A DNA stretch of 64,000 nt from JAGOMW01 sp964644075 (GTDB lineage: Bacteria > Patescibacteriota > Gracilibacteria > BD1-5 > UBA2023): positions 1 to 64,000 of the forward strand of contig CAZXUQ010000006.1 in the NCBI GenBank assembly GCA_964644075.1, given 5' to 3'. The translations under genes and the position numbers were made by a program. The notes beneath the pieces were generated by a model. It was given only the letters and a program-made list of their open reading frames with translations, searched no databases and had not been told where the DNA came from. Below, in pieces: positions 10,684 to 20,531 of the stretch (the stretch's first letter is position 1; every line of letters starts with the position of its first letter).

Positions 10684-10688
10684 TCTTT

Positions 10689-10713
10689 AATCCTCACTCG
10701 CTGAGGATTTTTA
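10689..10713. terminator. terminator between convergent genes
   Basis: AATCCTCA-ctcg-TGAGGATT hairpin followed by TTT; the convergent membrane protein gene ends within it at 10711. Confidence 0.75.
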
Positions 10714-11751
10714 GTCTTTAAATTCTCGAAATGTTGGAAAAATTCTTCCAAAAAATTGATCTGCTCTTGCCTCAATCCTTTTAAAGTAAATAGCAACAAA
10801 GATAATTCCTATACCAATTCCAGAAAGAACAAAAGGAAAAAGTAGGCTTCCTGCAAATACATCATAGGAAAGGTAGCTTATGTAACCAAATATACCGAGA
10901 GCACCAAATATTACAAACACTCTTCTCAGTATAATCATCCCGAGAAGGAGAAGTGAAATATTGATGATACAATAGATTATAGGTCACCAAAATGATCATG
11001 AGTGCATCATCGAGAGTGATCACCAAAAAGTGAGCGTTCCAAATAATGATAACCAAAATCAAAAATCAGGCTTTCTTTTATTGTAAGTATCTACTATTAG
11101 ACTCAATAGTATCATTATAATACCAAATCAAAATGATATATTCCTCTTTACTTCGTAGGAGAAAGAATCGTAGGAAGTATTTTGAAACAAGTAATCTCAA
11201 ATATCCATGCTCATATACCAGAGGGTAATCGCAACTGGCATAAGCATAAAAGGGTATCGGTAGCGAAGGAATGCTATACAGGATCACAAAAGTGTTCCAA
11301 TTTCCATCATAAGCCACTTCCCATCAATATATACATGATATGACTGATAATTTGTTGGTTCATACCATAATCCCATTACTTTTTGCAGAGTATAAATCAC
11401 TAGTGGTATGAGTGCTACCCCTAATGTTGCAAATATTCATGCAGGAATTATATGTCCCCTTTTCTGCATAGACTCTGCGAGTCAGAACGAAACAAATACA
11501 TATAAAGTTGCAATGGTGAGTCATACTAAATCACCAAAAGTCTCCCATGCCATTCCAAGAAAAAATGACATCGCACCTATAGCTATACCTCCACCGAGAT
11601 AGTAGAGTATATTTATAAAGGAAAACTTCGCTGTACGAGTATCCTGGATATTTCCCAAGAATTGCCATAGAGAGTTTGCTTGCTCTTTGGAAATTAACTC
11701 CTGGGCTACAGCTCTTTCTAGGTCAGGCCTGCCAATTTTTAGTGTTTCCAT
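10711..11751 (-). CDS. multi-pass membrane protein, DUF2157-like N-terminus
   Basis: 346 aa with nine TGA glycines, several in the pattern TGG-TGA (Trp-Gly). The N-terminal 40 residues (METLKIGRPDLERAVAQEL, then ISKEQANSLWQFL) resemble the cytoplasmic helix of DUF2157-type proteins. About eight membrane helices follow, with GGGIAIGAMSFFLGMAW first and IFGALGIFGYISYLSYDVF near the end. Integral membrane protein of unknown role. It stands alone between two convergent or divergent neighbours. Confidence 0.65.
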
Positions 11752-11816
11752 AAATAATATATAAATTTCTTACTTTCAACAAGTGTATACATATTGATCA
11801 GAAATCAAACTTTTTG

Positions 11817-13118
11817 TTAGTCTTCACTCTGTGAGGATTTTTTCATCACTTTTCTGTATATTCCTCTGACCACCTTCCCACGAGCGATCTCCTGTCATGG
11901 AAGTGGAGTAAAATTGGTCTCATCACAGGCGAGGTAGTTCTCGGTCCATCAGGAGAAGGTATTTTCACCTACTTTTTCTACGAGGACTCAGAGTTCTCGA
12001 CCGACAAAACTTTTTGCATATTTCTCGAAAGCTTCTTCTCCCGTTTTGAGGAGAGTTTTTAGGCGTTTTTGAGCAATATGATTGGGCACTTGGTCAGGGA
12101 ATGCCCCTGCAGGTACACTGTAGTGATCGACATGCGCTGAAAAGGGAAATGCATGGAGCTGGGTGATACCATATTTTTCTACGATTTCTCTCGTATCCTC
12201 GAAGTCAGTATCCGTCTCTCCAGGAAATCCGACGATGAGATCGGATCAGATATTGAGACTGATGCTATCATCACGTTTCACATTTCGCAGTTTTTCCATA
12301 ACTTCTCGGAGTTTCTCGCCGTCATAATGACGGTTCATGGACCTGAGTATCCGAGATGACCCTGACTGGATCGAGAGGTGGATATATGGATTGATGCGAA
12401 TATTCGCAAATAGAGAAATCAGTCTGTCAGACACGAATTCGACACCGAGGGAGGATATACGCAGTCGCTCGAGTGTCGTGTGAGACAACACAGCTTCGAC
12501 AAGTTCGACAAACTTCGACTCTTCATAGTTGTTCGATGTGTTTGCTCCCCAGGCTCAGAGATTGATCCCCGTGAAGACGACTTCCTTGCCACCACCTTCG
12601 ATAAATGTATTGATTTCTTCTATGATTTCTGCCATTGGTCGCCATTTGTGTCGACCACGTGCTTGGACTGTCAGACAGAAGGTACAAAAATTATCACACC
12701 CTGTCTGGATGACCATATATTTGCGCGTGAAGAGCTCTCTGCCCTTCAGTTTGGACAGTGAGCGGATCTTTGTCATCATCATTTTTTTCTTTTCTTCACT
12801 ACTCATGGTGAAGTCATCAGGATCCTCAGGAAGGATTTCTATTTTCTCGCGAAAGGGAGTGAGCTCGCTATAGACCTCGAAGAACCTCGGATCGACGACA
12901 CCGTCACGGATATTGCCACAACCTGAGAGGTAGAGCTTCTCTTGTCATTTGAGTTCAGGAAGTTTCTTCTTCGCGTGTTTGACCCATTTTGCCTTCGCCT
13001 TGTCAGTCACGACACAGGACGCGATAAAGTACCCCTCCTTGTCAGACAAGTGTGGGTGGACGAGCCACTTTTCCGCGAAATATTTATTGGTTTTACAGCC
13101 AAAAACTTTGTATTCCAT
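11817..13118 (-). CDS. mtaB: MiaB/MtaB-family tRNA methylthiotransferase
   Basis: 433 aa radical-SAM enzyme adding a methylthio group at tRNA position 37. The N-terminal UPF0004 domain begins MEYKVFGCKTN. The SAM cluster is GCDNFCTFCLTVQARG (CxxxCxxC) near residue 150, later DLIVGFPGET, and the C-terminal 60 residues are a TRAM-like domain. The short N-terminus and GCDNFC favour MtaB (acting on t6A37) over MiaB, but I cannot exclude MiaB. Three internal TGA glycines. Its first 42 bp are duplicated at 13574-13615, on the far side of a structured RNA gene. Confidence 0.85.
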
Positions 13119-13172
13119 GAGCGATACTCTATAGTCTCATGGTATTTTTCCAAAGAAAAATAAAAATAAGTT

Positions 13173-13200
13173 TTGACAAAAAAATATTTTAAATTACCGT
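13173..13200 (+). promoter_or_regulatory. promoter of the structured RNA gene
   Basis: TTGACA at 13173-13178, a 16-nt spacer and TACCGT at 13195-13200 (matching the key -10 positions 1, 2 and 6) just upstream of a non-coding, structured stretch that ends in a terminator. Confidence 0.5.
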
Positions 13201-13206
13201 AATTTT

Positions 13207-13540
13207 ACTAGCAACCCTAGTTCGTATTCTTGCGAATCTAGAACTAGTAGGAACCTTGTTTGTGTGTACAAAGAGCCCTCTCCCTGTTTTCTGTATCGAA
13301 AAAGAAATGCACTCGTCAGGCTTCAGGCTTCGATTTTTGGCCTGACCTAGATGCTTTCCCTGCCGAAAGGCTAGATTGAAAACTTGAGACTACGAGAGGG
13401 ATAATTTCGAGAGAGCTAGATCATTGAAACGACGGTTGTTCGTCGCGGAGATCCAAAAAACAGTTCTTAAGGAAGAAAAAATTTACACTCCACTTGGTTC
13501 CGCCCAATTCTCAAAGAGAGCCTCTTAGGGCTCTCTTTTT
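13207..13540 (+). ncRNA. structured non-coding RNA of about 330 nt, class unknown
   Basis: No plausible protein on either strand, but strong folding signals. GGAACC (13250-13255) pairs with GGTTCC (13496-13501), with further pairing inward. GTCAGGC/GCCTGAC is at 13315-13321/13340-13346. CTTTC/GAAAG is near 13354-13369. CGACG/CGTCG is at 13430-13434/13441-13445. CTGTTTT near 13284 can pair with AAAACAG near 13457. A promoter precedes it and a terminator hairpin with a T-run closes it. The size would fit tmRNA or RNase P RNA, but the conserved signatures of both, and of SRP RNA, are missing. The identity is open. Confidence 0.6.
13515..13540 (+). terminator. terminator of the structured RNA
   Basis: GAGAGCC-tctta-GGGCTCTC hairpin followed by TTTTT on the plus strand. 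Confidence 0.85.
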
Positions 13541-13573
13541 CGTGATTATTATGACCGTACATTTATGTAACTT

Positions 13574-13615
13574 GAAGTATCTATTGGTTTTACAGCCAAA
13601 AACTTTATACTCCAT
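13574..13615 (-). pseudogene. duplicated 5' end of mtaB (14 codons)
   Basis: 42 bp matching 13077-13118 with four transitions. Read on the minus strand it encodes MEYKVFGCKTNRYF against MEYKVFGCKTNKYF in mtaB; three changes are synonymous and one is Lys to Arg. Homology stops at the start codon on one side and after codon 14 on the other. The reading frame then runs into the antisense of the RNA gene with no sensible protein. The two copies are direct repeats bracketing the RNA gene, as if an element had integrated at the start of mtaB and restored it. Confidence 0.7.
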
Positions 13616-13653
13616 AGGTAGCCACTTTATATCGAAAAAGCTCCTTTTCGCAA

Positions 13654-13893
13654 ATGCATATTCCAGAAGACATCTCTCGTCTCACGGTAAAAGTCATACC
13701 ACGCGCTCAGAAGACTGAGTATGTCTGACAGATGTCTGACTCTACGTACAAGATACGCCTCCAGGCAGTTCCCGAAGATGGTAAGGCAAATGAAGAACTC
13801 CTCTCCTTTCTCGAATGAGAGACGGGGAAGTCATGGGAGATCGTGAGTGGGTGGACGAGTGTGAGAAAGATATTAAGAATTTGACAAGTATAA
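13654..13893 (+). CDS. DUF167 (YggU) family protein
   Basis: 79 aa. The family pattern is clear: LTVKVIPRAQKTEYVG, then YKIRLQAVPEDGKANEELLSF, then WEIVSGWTSVRKILRI. DUF167 proteins are small alpha/beta proteins without a firmly established role. Three TGA glycines. Its last codons overlap the TTGACA that appears to drive the next gene. Confidence 0.85.
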
Positions 13894-13937
13894 TTAATTA
13901 AATATTATATATAATATAGCTTCTTACCCATAAATCT

Positions 13938-15026
13938 ATGAATTCACAGAATTTACCTGGTATTGCCGTTGTTGGACTCTGACAACAAGGTACCACTTTT
14001 GCTGATAAAATTAATAAACAAGGTCTATCCATACATGGAAGTGATGTGGATGCATCAAAACGAAATGCTTTCGCGGAAAGGTTTCCACATGCAAAACTTT
14101 ATGAAGGAGATGGTATGATGCCCTCAGGACTCCCAACTATTATAGCATCAAATACACCAGATCATCATCGAGCAATTAGTAATAGAATTCAATCTTGAAC
14201 GCGACATATTCTTTCTGAAAAACCACTTGCTTTAAATCTCAAACAGACGCAGGAGTTGGTTCGTCTTGCTCAGGAAAACTCCGTGGATCTTTATACAGCT
14301 CTTCTTATACGATTTAGTCCAGCTGTTCATGTACTTAAGGAATTTATACAAAAAAATGACTTAGTAATGACATCAGGTAAGGTAGTATGGGGAAAGAACA
14401 GAAAAGGGAATAAACGACCTACTGCTGGTGATCTCGAGGATGAAGCAGTTCATGGTATAGATATACTACTTCTCATGGCTTCTCTCAATCAAAATATAGA
14501 ATCTATGAGTATTCAGGGGCAACTCGCTTTTCATGACTACGTGGATAGTTTGGTACAAGAGTGAATGCATAAACTAGACCCATCTTATCCACTTCATCCC
14601 AACTCTAGTACAGGAGTAGTTACAAATATAACTACTACTCATTCGAAAATAAATACCATTCTAGTAAGCTCATTTGTGGCACGCAAAGAACGAAGGCATG
14701 TAACTATTTGACTTGCAAAGAGAGATAATCCAAATACTACCCTTTATCGAGCACGTATGGATTTTGATAAGAGACTTCCAGAATTATGAGTGGAAGATAC
14801 TCTCCAACTCTGGGAAATAGGGGAAAATGGTGATTTTAATAAAGTGCAGTCAGAAAAATATCCTACTGATAAAATGGGCGCACAAACACAAGCCTGGATT
14901 AATGCGGTCCGATGAAATCCTCCAGATAGAAGGCTTGCTACACCGGCTGATGCTCTTAGGGTCGCTCAATGGACTGATGCTGTTATCCGAAGTCACGAAT
15001 CAGGAAATCAAATCACTATTTCTTAA
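13938..15026 (+). CDS. Gfo/Idh/MocA-family oxidoreductase
   Basis: 362 aa. An N-terminal Rossmann fold opens with IAVVGLGQQGTTFADKI (GxGxxG-type, one Gly from TGA), followed by an acidic HGSDVD strand end. SEKPLALNLKQTQELV near 95-110 is the EKP motif of the family, where Lys is catalytic. The C-terminal part should be the alpha/beta substrate domain. It likely oxidises or reduces a sugar-like substrate with NAD(P); the substrate is unknown. The gene converges on RNase R and their 3' ends overlap by 11 bp. Confidence 0.8.
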
Positions 15027-17379
15027 TTTCCTCGAACTCTATTCTCCTCTCCTTCATATCGACGGAGAGGATTTTTATATCGATCGGATCGCCGATGCGG
15101 TAGAGAGTCTTTCATCCACTATTTCGCATGCTGCCATCTCGTTCATCGAGGGTGAGTTTCTCTTTTCGAGGAGAGGATTTTCCACCGAGAAATATCGAAC
15201 CTTCGACACCGTTTTCGAGTTCGACATAGATGTTTGACTCTGTCAGTCATGAGATGGTGCCACGGTACTCTCGTCCGACCTTGTCAGACATATACCGACA
15301 CATCATAAGAGAGTCGATCGCACGTTCTGCGGTCTCAGCGCGTTTCTCTTTTTCGGAGAGACTTTTCCCGATCTGTTTCATGCGACGTGTGTATTCAGAT
15401 TTTTTGTCTCCATGGAGTGTGTTTGCGAGATGCATCTTGATGATGCGGTGGACGAGGAGATCGGGATATCGTCTGATCGGAGACGTGAAGTGTGAGTAGT
15501 AGGCGAGTGCGAGTCCGAAGTGGCCACGAGGTGAGTCACCGTAGTGTGCCTTCGACATCTTCGGCAATATGAGTCGCGAGAGACGATAGCGCTCACGAGG
15601 GTCCGTCGCACGCTCGAGATGTTCTCTGATGTGGTGAGGTTCGATGCGATGAGCGAGAGAATTATCCTTGAGGATTTCAGATATTTTGCGCATATCCTCA
15701 CTCTCTGGAGCCGTATGGACTCGCGAGAGAAATGGGAGGTGTTCTTTCGCGCACCACTTGGCAACCTCTTCGTTCGCGAGAATCATAAATTCTTCGATGA
15801 GCATGTGCGCATCCCCGCGTTCGCGCTTACGGATGTTGGTAACGTTTCTTTTCTCATCTACATCGAAGTAGCACTCTGTCATCTCGAAGAGGATTTTTCC
15901 TTCCTTCTTTCTCCTTTTTTCGAGGATTTTGTAGAGGGAGTAGAAATCTTTTAAGGTACTTTTGTATTCTTGTCATTCTGGGTTTATCCCAGAATCCAGC
16001 ACTTCTTTTCCGTTACTTTCATGACTGAAAGTAACCAAAGGTCTCGGGGAAGAATAAACTCGTTCGCTTCGCTCATCGTGAGACTGTTCTCATCTGACTC
16101 AGACAGTATTCTTCCCCGAACCCCCCTGACTTCACTGTTCTTCATACTCACCCCTGAACCCCTGGTGTAGCTGAATAGAAGGAGAAACATTCTCTGTCTC
16201 CCCATTTTTTTGTTTCTCAGCATTTCTTTCCTGGGTTCGTAATTCTTCATTCATCATTTTTAATTCTTCCCCGATTTCTTCATATACTCCCCTATGTATA
16301 CTCTCGATGACTCATTCTGTGATGAGAGTTTCTTTTACGTTTCCTCACTGGTCTACTCTGATCAGGATAGAGAGGACAGCTTTTGCTGATCCAGGATGGA
16401 GACTACAGAGGTCATTGGAGAGGTACTCTGGGAGCATCGGGATCACACGTCCAGGCGTATAGACACTCGTACCACGGAGATATGCCTCGTGATCGAGGGA
16501 TGTTCCCTCTCGCACGTACTCACTCACATCGGCGATATGGACACCGAGGAGATAGTCCCCTCACTCATATCGTGCTATCGAGATCGCATCATCGAGATCC
16601 CGAGCATCTGCGCCATCGATCGTGATCGTAGGCCATGCACGGAAATCGAGACGTTCTCGCTCGTGGATGAGGGTGGTTTTTGGGAAGGGGAGATTCTTGA
16701 GTTTTGTGATATCCTTTACTGTACTTTTATGACTAAAAGTACCAAAAGTCTCGGTGGTGGCAACGGAGCCTTCACTCGTTCATTCTCGATGCTTGATTTT
16801 CACGTCATTGCCACCCCCGAACCCCCGGTGTACAGGTACCTGATTTTTCGTATTTTTCACTCTTCACTCTTCACTCTTCACCTCATCTTCTCCCCAGTCA
16901 TCTCCCGTCCTGACCCCGTGCTGCATGAGGATTATCATCTCCTCTGTCTCGAGGTCATCACTTCGTCAAAAATACTCACCGAGAGTGATATCTTTCTTCC
17001 CACGGAATTTTGCCCGATAGATATCACCTGCTCGAGTATTTTTCGGAGGATCGGTGAGTGTGATATCCAGTATCCCAAATCCATCCATGATATGCCATCT
17101 GATCCCATGCCTCCCCATACGAGCCTCGACGAGCAGTATCTCAGTGGATCGTCTCACGAGGTCGACAGGTTTCGCTTCTGCGAGTTTACCACCACTCGCA
17201 GGGCGGGTGATGATATACTTCACGGTGTCGCCATGCACGTAGCCACGACGATAGGTATCGAATACAAAAAAACTCTCTCCACTCTCTGTCTCTATCGTGG
17301 TCCGACGATGCGAAAATAGCATTTTCCCAATACCTGATTTTTTGTCTCACTTCTCTCTGATGTATTTCTTAAATCCCAT
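15016..17379 (-). CDS. rnr: ribonuclease R (RNase II family) carrying in-frame repeat insertions
   Basis: 787 aa 3'-5' exoribonuclease. Cold-shock/OB domains occupy about 20-140. The RNB catalytic core carries GADARDLDDAIS, where the Asp residues bind metal, and later HFTSPIRRYPDLLVHR. A C-terminal S1 domain ends with MKERRIEFEEIKK. Two palindromic repeat elements are inserted in frame: about 16712-16895 between the OB region and the core, and about 15960-16230 inside the core. Reading through them needs UGA as Gly. The frame is open from 17379 to TAG 15016. It is cotranscribed with the Nudix and PAP2 genes. The inserts may form surface loops. Confidence 0.88.
15969..16140. repeat. composite palindromic element inserted in rnr (copy 2)
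   Basis: Three nested inverted repeats: ATTCTGGG/CCCAGAAT (15975-15982/15988-15995); GTTACTTTC-atgact-GAAAGTAAC (16012-16035) followed by CCAAAGGTCTCGG; and a long stem CGGGGAAGAATA/TATTCTTCCCCG ending at CCGAACCCCC. The second and third parts correspond to copy 1 but with different stem sequence. The antisense strand is translated as part of RNase R, with four TGA codons read as Gly. Confidence 0.8.
16721..16832. repeat. palindromic element inserted in rnr (copy 1)
   Basis: GTACTTTT-atgact-AAAAGTAC (16721-16742), CAAAAGTCTCGG, then a GGTGGCAA stem whose partner TTGCCACC lies near 16815 and is followed by CCCGAACCCCC. It has the same architecture as the copy at 15.97-16.14 kb, with compensated differences in the stems. 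Open in the RNase R frame only if TGA is sense. Confidence 0.8.
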
Positions 17380-17381
17380 AG

Positions 17382-17816
17382 TTAGACTCCATCATACTCG
17401 AAAAAGGTATTTCCTGCAAGCATTGCTTCAAATCCTTTTTTTACATGTGGGATGATGGGAGTTGGCAGTTCATCCAGGTTATACCACTCGATCGCCTCAT
17501 GGATATCGGGTTCGAGATTTGAGGGCATGCCACCCCAGAGGTCAAAAAGGAAGAGAAATCCGATGCGATCACCATCACTATAGTGCGCATCTATCTCGAT
17601 CGTAGAGATAATATCACGTTCTCGGAGTGTGACACCGATTTCTTCCATAACTTCACGACGTGCTGTCTCGAAGGCACTCTCCGCTCACTCGATCTTCCCA
17701 CCAGGAAAACACCAGTAGTGTGGCCAGTGTCGTGATCGATCACTTCGCCTGATAAAGAGAAAATGTGACCCATGCCGGAGGATTGCTCAGGCAAAAGGAG
17801 GATAAGAAGTGTCCAT
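17382..17816 (-). CDS. Nudix hydrolase
   Basis: 144 aa. The Nudix box is complete: GGKIEGAESAFETARREV then MEEIGV (GX5EX7REUXEEXGU) at about 45-67, with one of its glycines coded by TGA. These enzymes hydrolyse nucleoside diphosphates linked to another moiety; the family member cannot be fixed from sequence. It starts 3 nt after the PAP2 stop and ends 2 nt before the RNase R start, so the three genes form one operon. Confidence 0.88.
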
Positions 17817-17819
17817 ATA

Positions 17820-18416
17820 TTAGAGTCGAAAAAACGATGCAATACGAAAGAAGAACGGGAAGAGCTTGTCACGAAACCAGACTCATCATACGAGAGGGGT
17901 GACGAGCCACGCAGAGAGTCCTCCAAATATCCATCCTCCGATGATATCTCCTGGGTAGTGTACCCCTCCGAGAACTCTACATGATGCTGTGATGAGTGCA
18001 AAAACGAGACCCACGACAAAGAGTTTCCACTTGTGAAGAAATCTCCACATCCCGACCAAAAGAGCAGCACTAAAAAGTGCGTGTCCAGAAGGGAATGAGT
18101 TATCTGTCGGGTGTGGGATCAGAGCGTGTGCGCCAGTGAGTTCCATACCACCGAGACGCCACTGTGGAAGTCCGAGATTGATGATGCTATAGACGAGAAA
18201 TATTAGGATGATCGTGAAAAATATCGAGAGAGCGATAGATTTGTAGAGAGTATCTTTCCTATAGACACCATAGAGCCAGAGGCCCACGAGGAGAAGTACT
18301 CCAAATATCACGATCGATTCACCAAAAATCTCAACCAAGCGAGCATACTCTGGTGGAACTATCTGTGACAATGAAAGGAGAAGCTCTCGATCGAGAGTGA
18401 GAAGTGATTGAAGCAT
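17820..18416 (-). CDS. PAP2-family membrane phosphatase
   Basis: 198 aa integral membrane protein. PAP2 motifs: FPSGHALFSA (motif 2, catalytic His) and SCRVLGGVHYPGDIIGGW (motif 3, SRxxxxxHxxxD type) near residues 120-180. Motif 1 (KxxxxxxRP) is weak, with LPQWRLGG in the expected place. Likely dephosphorylates a lipid phosphate such as undecaprenyl pyrophosphate. I chose ATG 18416 because TACAAT ends exactly 6 nt upstream; an in-frame upstream start (18476) would add 20 hydrophilic residues. First gene of the PAP2-Nudix-rnr operon. Confidence 0.85.
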
Positions 18417-18503
18417 GGGTGTATTGTATAGGTCTTTTGGTTTTTTCCGAGTTTTTTCCTGAGAAAAAGATGACAAGAAAAAATAAAGTGGTATAATCCT
18501 TAT

Positions 18504-18953
18504 ATGTCTCTAAATTCATCATCATTTCCCGAGCCAAAAAAATATAAACCTTGGCATCTATGAGTCGCTTCACTGTGAGCAACCATAGCTTTAGCAATGA
18601 GTATAAATAAACCTCCTAATCCTACGGATGCAATATATACTACACTTGTGGAAGAATTTCAGAAAAACTCTCAAAATCAACCTTCACCTCCACAAATATC
18701 AAAAATAGAGAAAAGTACTTGTGAACTGATATGATGAGTTTTAACTGGAGACGAACTGACCTGCCTCGCTGAGAATCCAGAATATACACTATTTGTAACG
18801 TCCAAAGAGAGAGATCGAAGTCCCTTATGTGAGGTAAAGATTATTCCTAAAAACAAGGGTAGTGTTAGATCAGATAGAAATCCGCACTCTCCTCAGGTGC
18901 ATGAGCATCCTTGTAATGATCTTCTAAAACTCATGCCTAAAAAACCCCAGTAA
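18504..18953 (+). CDS. hypothetical protein with N-terminal membrane helix
   Basis: 149 aa with four TGA glycines; no long standard-code ORF exists here, so it would be missed. After a short hydrophilic start a hydrophobic segment WHLGVASLGATIALAM follows (residues 17-32), then a Pro/Ser-rich exposed region with four cysteines and a KKPQ end. TATAAT at 18492-18497 is followed by exactly 6 nt and then ATG, and ATGACA lies 16 nt further up. Divergent from PAP2. Function unknown. Confidence 0.6.
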
Positions 18954-18969
18954 GATATGTAGATATAAA

Positions 18970-18998
18970 AACCCCCTCCAAATTGGAGGGGGTTTTAG
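18970..18998. terminator. bidirectional terminator before rplT
   Basis: ACCCCCTCC-aaat-TGGAGGGGGTTTT hairpin between convergent genes. Confidence 0.9.
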
Positions 18999-19006
18999 AA
19001 ACTTTT

Positions 19007-19351
19007 TTACTTCACGAACTCGACGACTTTCGCGAATACTTCAGGATTGGTAATCGCGAGATTTGAGAGAACCTTACGATTGAGACCCACACGCTTTGTA
19101 TAGAGAGCATGGATAAATCCAGAGTAGTTCATACCGAGTGGGCGAACTGCATTGTTGATACGGACGTTCCAGAGGCGACGAAAATTTCTTTTCTTTGCTT
19201 TGCGACCGATGTATGAGTTTTGTCCAGCCTTCATGACCGCAGTGCGGACGCGAGAGTAGACATTTCCGTTCATACGGCGGTATCCCTTCGCGAGGGAGAT
19301 CCAGTTTTTATGTTTTTTGTGTGTCATCACACCACGTTTTACACGAGTCAT
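19007..19351 (-). CDS. rplT: 50S ribosomal protein L20
   Basis: 114 aa, usual length. Contains the L20 signatures KRGVMTHKKHKNWISLAKGYR (residues 4-24) and RRLWNVRINNAVRPLGMNYS. Binds 23S rRNA early in 50S assembly. Last gene of rpsT-infC-rpmI-rplT. Confidence 0.97.
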   Translation of the reverse strand: MTRVKRGVMTHKKHKNWISLAKGYRRMNGNVYSRVRTAVMKAGQNSYIGRKAKKRNFRRLWNVRINNAVRPLGMNYSGFIHALYTKRVGLNRKVLSNLAITNPEVFAKVVEFVK

Positions 19352-19404
19352 ATACTATAGTGATTAGTAGGATAGAAATTAGTAATTAGTTTTTGATCAG
19401 ATTA

Positions 19405-19602
19405 TTATCTTCCGTAAGGAAGAGAGAGACGACATTCGAGTTGGTTTGTCTCGTGAGCCTCGTGTCCGTATTTATCACGTCCTTTTGCTTTTGCTGATTT
19501 GTTCTTGAGGAGGTGACGTTTTGCTGTCTTATCGAGGATATACTTTCCTGTAGCGGTGATTTTGACACGCTTTTTTGCAGAAGAGAGAGTTTTGAGTTTC
19601 AT
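19405..19602 (-). CDS. rpmI: 50S ribosomal protein L35
   Basis: 65 aa basic protein. Starts MKLKTLSSAKKRVKITATGK and contains KRHLLKNKSAKAKG, both typical of L35. It begins 1 nt after the infC stop. Confidence 0.93.
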   Translation of the reverse strand: MKLKTLSSAKKRVKITATGKYILDKTAKRHLLKNKSAKAKGRDKYGHEAHETNQLECRLSLPYGR

Positions 19603-19603
19603 A

Positions 19604-20140
19604 CTATTTTTTAGGATAAAGAGTGATATTGAAGTTGTTACCTTGTTTAGCGATACGTTGGGCAGGGTCTTTTTTGTAGACAGCGTCGAGTGAGAGGATA
19701 AATTCTTCTATTTTTGCGGTTGCTATTGTTTCGTACTGATTTTCTCGACCTCGGAGCTGGAGAGTGATACGCATAGGATGTCATTCTTTTGCCCAGCCTT
19801 CTGCCTGTTTTCGTCTGATATCGAGGTCATGTTCGCCTATTTTGTAGGTGAGCTTCATCGTCTTGAGTTCTGTTTTCTTCGCGTGTTGTTTGTTGTGTGA
19901 CTGTTGTTTCTGTTGTTCGTAGAGGTGCTTACCGTAGTCCAGTATTTTTACGAGAGGAATTCCTTCCTGCATGCCCACTTCGAGGAGATCGAGCTCCCTG
20001 GATCCAGCGAGATCGAGTGCACGGTCTCGGCTCATCTTCCCAAGTGCTTCTCCTGTCTCGCTGATCACCATGAGTTCCCTCGCGATGATAGCTTCGTTGA
20101 TGCGTTTTTCGTTTTTTTTCTGAGGAAAAGGTCGGTTCAT
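19604..20140 (-). CDS. infC: translation initiation factor IF-3
   Basis: 178 aa. The N-domain has NEAIIARELMVISETGEALG and DLLEVGMQEGIPLVKILDYGK. The C-domain has KTMKLTYKIGEHDLDIRRKQA and ends in YPKK. IF-3 checks start-codon pairing and prevents premature subunit joining. One Gly in the C-domain is TGA. It starts with ATG, not the rare codon used for autoregulation in many bacteria, and lies 4 nt after rpsT. Confidence 0.96.
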
Positions 20141-20144
20141 GAGC

Positions 20145-20420
20145 TTATTTTGCAGTGAGAGATTTTACCATCTTTGCGACACGAGATTTACGACGTGCAG
20201 CAGTGTTAGTATGGAGGATATTCTTTTTTTCGAGAGTGTCAATACGAGAATATACGACAGAAAGCGCTTCCGCTATCTTTTTATTATCCTTCTTTTCTCC
20301 AGCAAGAAGTGCTTCGAGAGCCTTCATGCTTTCTTTCGTGAGCTCATTGTAGCGACGATTGCGTGACTGCTTTTTTTGGTTTACCTTCATGGCTTTTTTC
20401 GCAGCTTTCGTGTTTGGCAT
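20145..20420 (-). CDS. rpsT: 30S ribosomal protein S20
   Basis: 91 aa, Lys/Arg/Ala-rich helical protein beginning MPNTKAAKKAMKVNQKKQ with NKLHTNTAARRKS-type ending (here ILHTNTAARRKSRVAKMVK). Binds the 16S rRNA 5' domain. First gene of the operon. Placing rpsT directly ahead of infC is not the common bacterial order, where rpsT is usually alone. Confidence 0.95.
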   Translation of the reverse strand: MPNTKAAKKAMKVNQKKQSRNRRYNELTKESMKALEALLAGEKKDNKKIAEALSVVYSRIDTLEKKNILHTNTAARRKSRVAKMVKSLTAK

Positions 20421-20470
20421 GGGAAATAGGGAAACAATATAAAAACTTGGCTTTCGCCAAAAGTAGCGGG

Positions 20471-20498
20471 ATTATATAAAAAGAGAATATAATGTCAA
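20471..20498 (-). promoter_or_regulatory. rpsT operon promoter
   Basis: Minus-strand TTGACA (20498-20493), a 16-nt spacer and a perfect TATAAT (20476-20471), leaving a leader of about 45 nt before rpsT. The 80 nt upstream of the -35 match the block upstream of the promoter at 24-51. Confidence 0.85.
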
Positions 20499-20531
20499 AA
20501 GAAATATAGAATTTGGTATTTCTTCCCGTGT

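Noticed and set aside
13207..13540. tmRNA, RNase P RNA or SRP RNA
   Set aside because: No tRNA-like ends or encoded CCA, no GAGGAAAGTCC-type RNase P core, no GGAAGGAAGCA-type SRP loop.
13249..13615. A 120-codon frame antisense to the RNA gene starting from the mtaB duplicate
   Set aside because: Beyond codon 14 the composition is not protein-like, and the plus-strand terminator and promoter argue for an RNA gene. With only two stop codons such frames arise by chance.
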